Shown one piece after another: positions 1 to 6,476 of a stretch of 11,616 nt of DNA. The DNA is from Kiritimatiellales bacterium. GTDB taxonomy: Bacteria; Verrucomicrobiota; Kiritimatiellia; Kiritimatiellales; Pontiellaceae. Both the position numbers and the translations under genes were made by a program. How positions within the stretch are numbered: position 1 is the stretch's first letter; each line of letters opens with the position of its first letter. A model generated the notes under the pieces. That model saw only the letters and a list, made by a program, of their open reading frames with translations, was not told where the DNA came from and did no database searches. The stretch lies in contig DAOVNC010000068.1 of the NCBI GenBank assembly GCA_030630445.1, forward strand, positions 1 to 11,616. The letters are read 5' to 3'.

Positions 1-191
1 ATCATTTCCTGATAGTGCCAGCGGACCTTGTCCCAGGAGGATTCGTTGATATCTATCGGGGGAAGGGTAAAGTTGATCTCCGGCACTACGGTACCCGCTC
101 CTAGAGCGAGGTCCCGACCGCAACAAACTGGATTCGGGGTTTTTCCATAAAGAAATTCGTTCAGAGTGCCTATCGCCATGGTGTTGTTCAT
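1..191 (-). CDS. MtaB-like methanol:corrinoid methyltransferase, N-terminal part (runs off the left edge)
   Basis: Translation of the minus strand from the ATG at 191-189 is open to the window edge (63 codons). Residues 28-40 read LALGAGTVVPEIN, which resembles the conserved N-terminal stretch of methanogen MtaB (DLEIGAGYTIPEIN) as I remember it. MtaB is the zinc enzyme that moves the methyl group of methanol (or, in bacterial relatives, another methylated compound) to a corrinoid protein, MtaC. The zinc ligands and the rest of the barrel lie outside the window, so the substrate cannot be judged. An AAGGAAGG ribosome-binding site (198-205) sits 6 bases before this ATG; a second in-frame ATG at 179-177 has no better site. 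The gene is divergent from the PocR-AraC regulator at 347-1555, with a 155-bp shared intergenic region. Family assignment rests on a short stretch, so confidence is moderate to good. Confidence 0.75.
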   Translation of the reverse strand, partial: MNNTMAIGTLNEFLYGKTPNPVCCGRDLALGAGTVVPEINFTLPPIDINESSWDKVRWHYQEM

Positions 192-197
192 AGTCGA

Positions 198-205
198 CCT
201 TCCTT
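198..205 (-). promoter_or_regulatory. Ribosome-binding site of the MtaB-like gene
   Basis: On the minus strand this reads AAGGAAGG, 6 bases before the ATG at 191. It fixes the start of the partial methyltransferase gene. Confidence 0.6.
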
Positions 206-335
206 GGTTATGAATGATGAGTAGAGTAATGAGTATTGTCATGAAAGGGGATAGGGCATTTTGCTTCTAAAATATTGTATTCTTGCTGACCTGTGCTATT
301 AATTCAGAATATTCGATATAAAATGAGCAATTATT

Positions 336-341
336 ACGGAG
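336..341 (+). promoter_or_regulatory. Ribosome-binding site that decides the start of the AraC regulator
   Basis: ACGGAG lies 5 bases before the ATG at 347. The upstream in-frame GTG (293) and ATG (323) have no comparable purine-rich stretch, so the 402-residue form is preferred. Confidence 0.55.
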
Positions 342-346
342 TACAT

Positions 347-1555
347 ATGCCAATCTTGTCAAAAACCCTGTTTAAATCGGTGGCAAAGGACTATCGTTCA
401 ACGTACGGTCTTGCCATTCAATTGGTGGGTCGAAGCGGCCAGATAAACCTTCCGGAAACCGTTGCCGGGATTGAAAACCTGGCTGCACTGAAACGCACCC
501 GTGCCCATACACTCTCCGAGTGTTTTCGATGGGGGGAGCCCCAGGCTTTTTTCATTGCCCCAGGCATTATGAGCTGGATCGTTCCGCTGGTGGACCATAC
601 CGAGCTTCGGGGCGGCCTGTGCGGAGGCTATGTCCATTTGGAAGACGACCCGCAAAGCAGGAACGCCTCTGTCAACTACCTGGTTTCCGAGGGGGCCAAG
701 CGGAAAGAAGCGGAGGCCTTTGTTGGAAAGGTTCCAATGTTTGAGCAGCAATTGGTGCGCGAAGCCGCGGACAAGCTCTACGATCTGTTCTACCAGTACA
801 GCGGCTGGAAACCGCTGGAGTTGGAACGCAATAAAGACCGGATGATGCAACAACGGCAGATCGCCGAGGAAATTCACCTGCGGAAGGTGGAGCAAAACCG
901 GGCCTATCCCTACGACGACGAACGCATTCTTCTTTCGCTTATCCGCGTGGGAGACCGCAACGGCGCGCGCAAAATTTTCAACAAGATGCTCGCGGCCATG
1001 TTTCTCTATTCCCCCAAGCAGGTCGTCGTGCGCGCCCGCGCCATCGAGATGATGGGCTATCTTGTCCGCGCCGCCGTGGAGGACAGCCCTCTGATGGAAC
1101 CGCTGCTTGAGCGGCACATGAAATGGATCGAACAAATCGTGGAAACCCAGGATTTCGACGACCTGTGCAATGTGCTACTCGAAGCACTCGACGATTTCAT
1201 GAACAGTATTTTCCTGCAGGGCGTCAACCCCGTCAGTCCAGCCGTTGGGAAAGCTCTCGACTACATCGCCGCCAACTATACCGAGTCCATCACGCTTGGG
1301 GAGGTTGCCGCCGCCGCCGGCCTGAGCACCTTCCGCATTGCCCATCTCTTAAAAGAAACCACAGGTAAAACCGCGCTGCAGAACATCCACTACCTACGCA
1401 TCCAGGAAGCCCGCCGCCTGCTTGAGAGCAGCGACATGAGCTGCACCGACATTGCCTACGAAACCGGCTTCGGCGACCAGAGCTACTTCATCAAGCAGTT
1501 CCGCAAATGGATGGGCATCACGCCGGCCAAATACCGAAAGTCCTGCCACGGATAG
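347..1555 (+). CDS. AraC-family transcriptional regulator with N-terminal PocR sensory domain
   Basis: A 402-residue cytoplasmic regulator. Residues about 5-150 look like a PocR ligand-binding domain, with the typical pattern of a cysteine-containing segment (C59), a 'WIVPLVDH' strand and a 'LRGGLCGGYV' glycine-rich turn (88-96). Residues about 165-290 are the helical linker often found in such regulators. Residues about 298-398 form the AraC DNA-binding domain with two helix-turn-helix motifs (about 317-336 and 365-386) and the signature 'IAYETGFGDQSYFIKQFRKWMGITPAKYR' split over 369-397. PocR of Salmonella senses 1,2-propanediol and controls B12 synthesis and propanediol genes; here the divergent neighbour is a corrinoid-dependent methyltransferase, so a methylated C1 compound or small alcohol is a plausible ligand (inference). 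The frame is open upstream to a GTG at 293, and there is an ATG at 323, but only the ATG at 347 has a good ribosome-binding site (ACGGAG, 336-341). Confidence 0.88.
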   Translation: MPILSKTLFKSVAKDYRSTYGLAIQLVGRSGQINLPETVAGIENLAALKRTRAHTLSECFRWGEPQAFFIAPGIMSWIVPLVDHTELRGGLCGGYVHLEDDPQSRNASVNYLVSEGAKRKEAEAFVGKVPMFEQQLVREAADKLYDLFYQYSGWKPLELERNKDRMMQQRQIAEEIHLRKVEQNRAYPYDDERILLSLIRVGDRNGARKIFNKMLAAMFLYSPKQVVVRARAIEMMGYLVRAAVEDSPLMEPLLERHMKWIEQIVETQDFDDLCNVLLEALDDFMNSIFLQGVNPVSPAVGKALDYIAANYTESITLGEVAAAAGLSTFRIAHLLKETTGKTALQNIHYLRIQEARRLLESSDMSCTDIAYETGFGDQSYFIKQFRKWMGITPAKYRKSCHG

Positions 1556-1583
1556 TATCCTGCTCGCGAGGCGGGCGGGCATT

Positions 1584-3176
1584 TTATGCGAAAATAAACC
1601 GTTCGGCGGCTTTCATTCCGTCGAGCGCGGAGCTGACGATGCCGCCGGCATGGCCCGACCCTTCGCCACAGGGATGGAGGCCTTTGAGGGTATCCGATTC
1701 GCCGGTCGGTCCGCGCAGCATCCGGACGGGGGCGGAACTGCGGGTTTCGGCGGCGTAGAGCACGGCCTCTTCCAGCTTTGCCCCATTCAGCTCGCGCAGC
1801 ATGTTGGGAATGGCCGATTGAAGGGTTCCGGAAACAAATCCCGGCAGGATGTTTTGCAACACCGCAGGCACTGCGCGGGCGCAGGAACGCCCTGCGGGAA
1901 GTTCCCCGGTTTTTCCTTCCAGAAAATCAAGAAGTCGCGCGGCGGGCAATCCATAGTCGCAACCGCCTGCTTCAAAGGCGGCGCGTTCCATCTGCTTCTG
2001 GAACTCGATTCCTGCAAGAACCGGGTTTTCCGCTTGGTGGCCAACGGCGGTAAAATCGGCGAGGTCGACCGGAACCAAAAACGCTGCATTTCCAAAGGGT
2101 TTGTCGCGCGCGGAGAGGCTCATTCCGTTGGTCGTCAGCAGCCCCTCGGAAGAGGCGCAGGAAATAACCACTCCGCCGGGGCACATGCAAAAGCTATGGC
2201 AGCGCCGGGCATTCCCCTCCTCCTTGCGGGTCAGCCGAAAGCTGGATCGACCCAGAGTCGGATATTTTGCCCAGCGGCCATACTGCGCCGTATCAATGCG
2301 ATGCTGCGGAATTTCGAGCCGCACACCCACCGCAAAGGGCTTGGCTTCGAGCGCCACTTGGTGCCCGGCCAGCATGGAATAGATATCGCGCGCGCTGTGG
2401 CCTGTGGCGAGAAAGCAGGCCTCGGTGCGGATCTCCTGGCCTGCAACCACGACCCCGCGTAGCGCACCGCTTTCGATCTGGATATTTTCCAGTTTGGAGT
2501 TGAATGCGCACGTTCCGCCCAACGCCCGGATCCGGTTGCGGAGGGCGGGGATAATCCGGGTCAGGTCGTCGCTGCCGATGTGCGGTGCGGAATCGGCCAG
2601 GATATCGGGGGAGGCGCCGCAGGCAACAAGGGTCTCGAAAAACCGGCGGATGCGGGCACGGTCCTTCGATCGCGCCGTCAGTTTGCCGTCGGAAAAGAGT
2701 CCTGCTCCGCCTTCTCCATAGAGGACATTGCTTTCCGCATCGAGCTTCCCGCTTTTCCAGAACGCTTCGACCTGCTCCGAGCGGATGCCGGTTTCCGCGC
2801 CGCGTTCGACCAACAGCGGTTCAAGGCCCGCTTCCGCCAGCGTTAGCGCGGCCATCAGCCCGGCCGGGCCGGCACCGACCACGACCGGCGGATGCGCCCC
2901 TTTTTCAGCACCTGAAAAAACAAGCGGGGGTTCTGGCTCCGGTGTTTCTTCAATCTGGTTGGGCTGGAGCTTCGGTGGTTTCCCGCTGTAGTCGATTTCA
3001 ACCGAAAGGATGTAGCGCGGCTCCTTGTCTTTTCGCCGCGCATCCAGCGAGCGACGAATAATCTCGAGATGATCCAGCTGCTCTTTTTTGCACCGGAGCC
3101 TCTGGCAGACGGCTTTGAGCACATCGCCCTCGCCGTGGGCCAGCCGCACCGCTAGCTGGCTTATTCGTAGTCTCAC
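1584..3176 (-). CDS. FAD-dependent dehydrogenase / NAD(P)-FAD oxidoreductase (COG2509 type)
   Basis: A 530-residue soluble flavoprotein of unknown substrate. Residues 1-62 form the small N-terminal domain typical of this family, with the 'IIRRSLDARRKD' segment (39-50) and a following 'YILSVEID' strand. A proline-rich linker (about 66-90) leads to the FAD-binding Rossmann motif VVVGAGPAGLMAA (98-110) and the acidic end of the second strand at 'LLVERG' (E124). Further family motifs are GEGGAGLFSDGKLTAR (154-169), LATGHSARD (256-264), the cysteine-bearing FCMCPGG (329-335) and the C-terminal FAD-contact segment GEGSGHAGGI (near 505-514). The start is a GTG at 3176, chosen because AAAGGAG stands 6 bases upstream. 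The gene converges with the AraC regulator, 28 bp apart, and the transposon end at 3200 is only 24 bp upstream of its start codon, so its original promoter may be displaced. Family is clear; the reaction is not known. Confidence 0.9.
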   Translation of the reverse strand: MRLRISQLAVRLAHGEGDVLKAVCQRLRCKKEQLDHLEIIRRSLDARRKDKEPRYILSVEIDYSGKPPKLQPNQIEETPEPEPPLVFSGAEKGAHPPVVVGAGPAGLMAALTLAEAGLEPLLVERGAETGIRSEQVEAFWKSGKLDAESNVLYGEGGAGLFSDGKLTARSKDRARIRRFFETLVACGASPDILADSAPHIGSDDLTRIIPALRNRIRALGGTCAFNSKLENIQIESGALRGVVVAGQEIRTEACFLATGHSARDIYSMLAGHQVALEAKPFAVGVRLEIPQHRIDTAQYGRWAKYPTLGRSSFRLTRKEEGNARRCHSFCMCPGGVVISCASSEGLLTTNGMSLSARDKPFGNAAFLVPVDLADFTAVGHQAENPVLAGIEFQKQMERAAFEAGGCDYGLPAARLLDFLEGKTGELPAGRSCARAVPAVLQNILPGFVSGTLQSAIPNMLRELNGAKLEEAVLYAAETRSSAPVRMLRGPTGESDTLKGLHPCGEGSGHAGGIVSSALDGMKAAERFIFA

Positions 3177-3180
3177 TCAC

Positions 3181-3190
3181 CGCTCCTTTA
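3181..3190 (-). promoter_or_regulatory. Ribosome-binding site supporting the GTG start of the FAD-dependent dehydrogenase
   Basis: The minus strand reads TTAAAGGAGC here. Its GGAG core is 6 bases before the GTG at 3176-3174. There is no in-frame ATG that would start the conserved N-terminal domain equally well. Confidence 0.6.
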
Positions 3191-3199
3191 ATCATTGTC

Positions 3200-3229
3200 A
3201 TTGGGGGTCAGGTCTAGATGTTAGACATT
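3200..3229. repeat. Left terminal inverted repeat of the Y1 transposase element
   Basis: Starts ATTGGGGGTCAGGTCT and ends GTTAGACATT. It contains a perfect 5-bp stem GTCTA-N5-TAGAC (3212-3226). The transposase stop codon TAA (minus, 3223-3221) lies inside this repeat. It pairs with 4278-4307. Confidence 0.8.
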
Positions 3230-4244
3230 CAGGACATTCCCTATTTCCTGCATCGACTTTTTCAGGTTCGCATCCGACAGCATCCGTTGCTCAAAGCGCT
3301 TAATCATCTTGCTGATCGCTGGATATTTTATCCCACCGGCCGCCTTGCCGATTTCTGCCAGGGTCAACCCGCCATATTGACGTGCTAAATAATAGACAGC
3401 CGCACGGCCCCAGTCTCCCCGGACGGATGAGAAATCCGCCCATGCACATTCCTTGACCTTCTCCATGGCGGCAACAATCGCATCCCAATCATGGCGATGC
3501 CGCAACTCCTTCAGACCCTCGTACTCCGGATCCAATCCGCACATCCCGCGGATACGTTCCACAAAGACCTCGCTTCCCAGAGCCACCCGGTCTTTCAGGC
3601 GCGAAACAAAGCCCTCGTCGGAGCCACGCGCTATTTGGTTCTCCGCCAAGCGACGGTAGGCCGCTGTCGAATCAACCATTCGTTGGATCGGTTCCACATC
3701 CAGCCAATCCGGAATCCTGCGTTTATACCCCGCATAAAAAGGATATGAACTCCACCGGTAGGCTCGCAAGGCATCCAAGCGCTGCTTGGCTACTTCCGGG
3801 GATGGAGCCGCCCAGCCCAAGGCCTCCGCCTTTTTCCCTTTTTTATCCAGCCCCAAGGGTTTGATGCAGACAGGATTTAGATGGATATACAAACTAAGCT
3901 CCAGCAGCCAGCTCTCCTGCCGGTCAACCAGAACCCCCTTGAACCGACCCTGAAAAAGCGGGCCGACCCGGTTGTACTTCGTATTGAACCACATGCTGTA
4001 CGAAACCTTGAGCCACTGGATCGCCTGGCTCAGATTGGCCTCCGGCGTGCATACCATCAGATGAAAATGGTTTTTCATCAGCACGTATCCGTAAACAGAA
4101 AGGCGGAAGCGCCGCTGCGCCTCCGCCAATCGATCCAGGATGGAGATAGTCGACCTCTTCGGTAAAAAGATCGCGTCGTTCGGTTCCGCGGCTGATTACA
4201 TGGTAAACGCCGCCCTCAACATCTATCCGTACAGGTCTGGCCAT
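3221..4244 (-). pseudogene. Y1 (REP-associated tyrosine) transposase, broken by one frameshift
   Basis: The protein starts at the ATG 4244 with MARPVRIDVEGGVYHVISRG, the usual opening of RAYT-like transposases, and continues to '...RDLFTEEVDYLH'. The family sequence then carries on in another frame from '..LDRLAEAQRRF' to the stop at 3221. The break falls at about 4138-4142. The total length is 1,024 nt; adding two bases gives 342 codons and restores a family-like 'DYLHxLDRLAEA', so loss of 2 bases is the simplest explanation. The second part holds the HUH motif (NHFHLMV), the catalytic tyrosine segment (ELSLYIHLNP) and a C-terminal DnaA-like helix-turn-helix (LTLAEIGKAAGG...). In IS200/RAYT enzymes HUH and Tyr cut and rejoin single-stranded DNA. 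No good ribosome-binding site is seen before 4244. A sequencing error or programmed frameshift cannot be excluded. Confidence 0.85.
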
Positions 4245-4277
4245 GCGAAGAAGAAAGCAAAAGCGGATCAACCTGTC

Positions 4278-4307
4278 AATGTCTAATGTCCAGACCTGAC
4301 CCCCATT
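4278..4307. repeat. Right terminal inverted repeat of the Y1 transposase element
   Basis: Inverse of 3200-3229 with four mismatches; the 14 bases AGACCTGACCCCCA (4292-4305) carry the conserved core apart from its last base. It also carries GTCT-N7-AGAC (4281-4295). It begins 34 bp upstream of the transposase ATG, and on the minus strand a TTGACA hexamer (4279-4274) overlaps its inner edge, a possible -35 for the transposase. Confidence 0.8.
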
Positions 4308-4353
4308 TTCTGTTCTTCAGAAGTAACCCCCTTTTTGCCTTTTCGTAATAGAT

Positions 4354-5946
4354 CTATAGCTGGTCCCTCAGCGCTTTAATGATAGCACCTTTTCGCCTAT
4401 ATAAATCTTGATGAACATAGACGTAAAAGAAAAAGTGCGCCCTGCCAGTTCTGTTTTCACCTAGCCCTAATTCAGTAAGGCAAACTGGTGAACCAGAAGT
4501 GTCCATGGCAATAAGTATTTGGTTTTTACGTATGCCAGCGACGCTCTGCTCCTGATCAACAACCAACACATCGCTACTTTTAAAACTAGACCCAGAAATA
4601 AATTCTTGGAGGGAGTCTCTTGCGGTTTTATGTAGTTGCCCATTCTTTTTTAAGTAGTCTTCGTCTAGACCTGCAAAAAGTTGGCTGTACTCCGCGTATG
4701 ATTTCCACAAAGGAACTAGGCGATGCTGCCGAAAGACCCATTCTTTAATATAACCTTTAGTGTCTTTCCCGGTAATATACTGGTCTTTCATCAAATGAAT
4801 TAAGTCATCATCACATAGTAGGTATAAATTTTTCCCTCCCAGTGACAGGGGAGCCATAAATGTTTCGACAGAAAATAGTTTAGAAAGGCTAGCTTCGACT
4901 GATGAATCGGAATCAATCTCGCCAGCCGGTGCTTCGCATACTAGATTAAGGGCTAATGTTTCTACAGCCTTCTTTAGGACATACTGATCATAAGCCACTT
5001 TATGGTGCGAAAAAATCCATAGATATTGAAAATTCTTCGCTTCAAGAACACTTTCGACCACACTTAGTGCACTCTTATAAAAACAAATCTTCAACTTCGA
5101 GCTATGTTTTCTCAGGCAAACTGAGGAAAGAAGTCGATGCAAATCTACATTGCTTGAATTAGTTCCTGATGCCCATTTATCCCGAGATACATAATCTAAT
5201 TTATCTACATCAATAGCCTTTCCGTTTAGCAAGTCTATCAAACAGTTGCATATTTCTTCGTATGCCGTTACGTGCTTATGATATCTGCAACCGATTATCA
5301 TTCGCACAACTAAAACAGGATCAGCATTCAGATTTTTTATTTCATTCTTAAATTTTGCCAGAACTAATAACGCACTAGCTCGTTCGTGCTCTTTAGGAGT
5401 TACTCGCTTTAAATCTGGCTTAAATTCTTTGTCTGAATTCCCGACAGCATCAATTAGGCGTTGGTCTAAATTTTCTGGAATATCAAAATACTTTTCAAAA
5501 CTATGCGAAAAGGGAGAATGTCCAACGTCATGAAGGAGACAGGCAATTTCAAAGGATCTTTTAAGCTTTTCCCTATTACTCGGTGAAGGAATGGATTTCT
5601 CTATTTGGTCCTTAGAGTTCGTTAGCATGTGGCGGCAAGCGATTGAACCTAGGTGGTAAACACCTAACGAATGAGAAAAACGGTCATGCCGAGCACAGGG
5701 GTATAAAACCCTCATAGACGTCTGTTCAATTCTCCTAAGCCGCTGAAACTCAGGAGTATCAATTAGTTTGTCACAGTACTGTTCTGGTATCTCTATATAG
5801 CCATGCACTGTATCACGAAAAAGCTTCATCTTAACAGATGAAGCTTTTTTATTTGACGGTGCTTTTTTTGTCGTTTTCTTAGCGACAGCCTTCTTTTTAG
5901 CTGCTTTTTCTCCGGCCTTGGCCTTCTTTGTCGTTTTCGCAACCAT
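4354..5946 (-). CDS. HD-domain phosphohydrolase (COG1078 / dNTPase-like) with a lysine-rich N-terminal tail
   Basis: A 530-residue protein. The core from residue 40 (MKLFRDTVHGYIEIP) resembles COG1078 HD phosphohydrolases, a family that includes dNTP triphosphohydrolases. Metal-binding HD residues are visible: H92 (RFSHSLGVYHLG), H139-D140 (LLHDVGHSPFSHSFE) and D251 in DVDKLDYVSRD. The region after about residue 270 has no motif I recognise. Residues 1-39 are an unusual histone H1-like tail of Lys, Ala and Thr (KKAKAGEKAAKKKAVAKKTTKK), which could bind DNA, RNA or acidic partners. The ATG at 5946 follows the stop of the 104-residue gene by one base and has no clear ribosome-binding site, so translational coupling is likely. 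M40 (5829) is an alternative start at the usual family N-terminus, but it lies within a 14-bp inverted repeat. The gene is far more AT-rich than its neighbours (one sampled 60-base line is 33% GC), suggesting transfer. The substrate is not shown by sequence. Confidence 0.88.
   Translation of the reverse strand: MVAKTTKKAKAGEKAAKKKAVAKKTTKKAPSNKKASSVKMKLFRDTVHGYIEIPEQYCDKLIDTPEFQRLRRIEQTSMRVLYPCARHDRFSHSLGVYHLGSIACRHMLTNSKDQIEKSIPSPSNREKLKRSFEIACLLHDVGHSPFSHSFEKYFDIPENLDQRLIDAVGNSDKEFKPDLKRVTPKEHERASALLVLAKFKNEIKNLNADPVLVVRMIIGCRYHKHVTAYEEICNCLIDLLNGKAIDVDKLDYVSRDKWASGTNSSNVDLHRLLSSVCLRKHSSKLKICFYKSALSVVESVLEAKNFQYLWIFSHHKVAYDQYVLKKAVETLALNLVCEAPAGEIDSDSSVEASLSKLFSVETFMAPLSLGGKNLYLLCDDDLIHLMKDQYITGKDTKGYIKEWVFRQHRLVPLWKSYAEYSQLFAGLDEDYLKKNGQLHKTARDSLQEFISGSSFKSSDVLVVDQEQSVAGIRKNQILIAMDTSGSPVCLTELGLGENRTGRAHFFFYVYVHQDLYRRKGAIIKALRDQL
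5818..5849. promoter_or_regulatory. Perfect 14-bp inverted repeat inside the HD gene, terminator-like
   Basis: Arms AAAAAGCTTCATCT (5818-5831) and AGATGAAGCTTTTT (5836-5849) are perfectly complementary around a 4-base loop TAAC. On the plus strand it ends in a run of six T, then ATTT, like an intrinsic terminator; on the coding (minus) strand it ends in five T. It encodes residues 34-43, exactly at the junction of the lysine tail and the HD core, and the internal ATG (M40) lies in the 3' arm of the mRNA hairpin. It could stop antisense transcription, attenuate the HD mRNA, or hide an internal start; which of these holds is not shown. Confidence 0.6.
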
Positions 5947-5947
5947 C

Positions 5948-6262
5948 TTAGAAAGTGCTAACCAGCTTTGTATATTGATCCTTTATAGCTTCAGGAACCA
6001 TCCAGTTAACATCTTCAGTATCTTCTATAACATCAGGCAGCATGTTGATGATGTAGTCACCTCGCCAATCGAATCGACTGGGATTACCTTCAACAGCATC
6101 TACAAGTGAGGATACTGTTATATCAATATAGATTGTCAGGCTAAGCTGGGATTCAATATGCCCTCTAAGATCTTTTAGCTTACCAATTGAGACTCTTTTC
6201 TTTTCAGAATGCGAGCGGAAGTAGTTCACAAGCAGATTCTCAGAATCAATCACATAGCACAT
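5948..6262 (-). CDS. Small protein of unknown function, first gene of the HD cassette
   Basis: I do not recognise this 104-residue protein. It is mixed alpha/beta in appearance (beta-like LSLTIYIDITVSSLV at about 40-54), mildly acidic (17 Asp+Glu against 11 Lys+Arg), with a WRGDYIINMLPDVIEDTEDVNW stretch at about 67-88, and no signal peptide or membrane segment. It starts at ATG 6262 with a modest GGGGA ribosome-binding site about 7 bases upstream and a perfect TATAAT box at 6295-6290. Its TAA is followed after one base by the ATG of the HD gene, so the two are almost certainly one operon with coupled translation. Low GC matches the HD gene, not the flanks. An accessory, sensor or inhibitor role for the HD enzyme is a guess from the arrangement. 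Confidence 0.7.
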   Translation of the reverse strand: MCYVIDSENLLVNYFRSHSEKKRVSIGKLKDLRGHIESQLSLTIYIDITVSSLVDAVEGNPSRFDWRGDYIINMLPDVIEDTEDVNWMVPEAIKDQYTKLVSTF

Positions 6263-6289
6263 TATCCATTCCCCGGTTCGTCAAAAGCG

Positions 6290-6322
6290 ATTATAGTACA
6301 TACTCAGCAATTGCGTAGCAAT
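6290..6322 (-). promoter_or_regulatory. Putative promoter and operator of the HD cassette
   Basis: On the minus strand a perfect TATAAT stands at 6295-6290, about 28 bases before the ATG at 6262. No good -35 hexamer exists at 16-18 bp. Instead two direct copies of ATTGCT (6322-6317 and 6311-6306), 11 bp apart from start to start, cover the -35 zone. Repeats one helical turn apart at a weak -35 fit an activator or repressor site. Confidence 0.4.
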
Positions 6323-6423
6323 ACTTACAGTAGTTATTTTTTATATCTTAGCTCATCCTATTCAATGCGACCTTTTTACACGATTTTACGTTCACAGTCC
6401 TTCAAATATAAGGCCAGTCCCGT

Positions 6424-6476
6424 GCCATTAATGGCGAGATTAAATATCCAATCCTGCCCCATACCTTTTGCGGGGC
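6424..6476. other. Palindrome and GC hairpin at the right border of the AT-rich cassette
   Basis: GCCATTAATGGC (6424-6435) is a perfect 12-bp palindrome, followed by a 5-bp hairpin GCCCC-N11-GGGGC (6456-6476). Base composition changes from AT-rich to GC-rich close to here. The rest of 6263-6501 holds no gene I can support. Function unknown; a border or protein-binding site is possible. Confidence 0.3.

Larger units (their letters stand above)
192..346. promoter_or_regulatory. Divergent promoter region between the mtaB-like gene and the PocR-AraC regulator
   Basis: This 155-bp AT-rich gap is the only space between two divergent starts, so both promoters and any regulator sites should lie here. 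I see an 8-bp palindrome GAATATTC (307-314) close to the regulator start and a second AATATT at 271-276. No convincing -35/-10 pair stands out for either direction. That the AraC protein binds here is inferred from the divergent layout. Confidence 0.45.
3200..4307 (-). mobile_element. Y1 (HUH) transposase element, RAYT / IS200-like, with inverted ends
   Basis: A 1,108-bp unit made of a single Y1 transposase reading frame bounded by two 30-bp sequences (3200-3229 and 4278-4307) that match in inverted orientation at 26 of 30 positions by my count. Each end carries a small hairpin with GTCT and AGAC arms. Classical IS200/IS605 and REP-associated (RAYT) elements use hairpin ends and a Y1 transposase and make no target duplication; none is visible here. 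The element lies between a core-like flavoprotein gene and the AT-rich HD cassette. The transposase is frameshifted, so this copy is probably no longer self-mobile. Confidence 0.75.

Noticed and set aside
1556..1583. Bidirectional terminator between the convergent AraC and FAD-dehydrogenase genes
   Set aside because: The 28-bp gap has CTCGCGAG and G-rich sequence but no stem with a proper loop and T-run.
1452..2462. A 336-residue open frame on the plus strand opposite the FAD-dependent dehydrogenase
   Set aside because: Overlaps the end of the AraC gene in another frame and lies antisense to a clear flavoprotein; low-complexity composition typical of shadows.
3200..4307. Target-site duplication flanking the transposon
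   Set aside because: No matching direct repeat at the two outer edges beyond two or three bases, as expected for a Y1 element.
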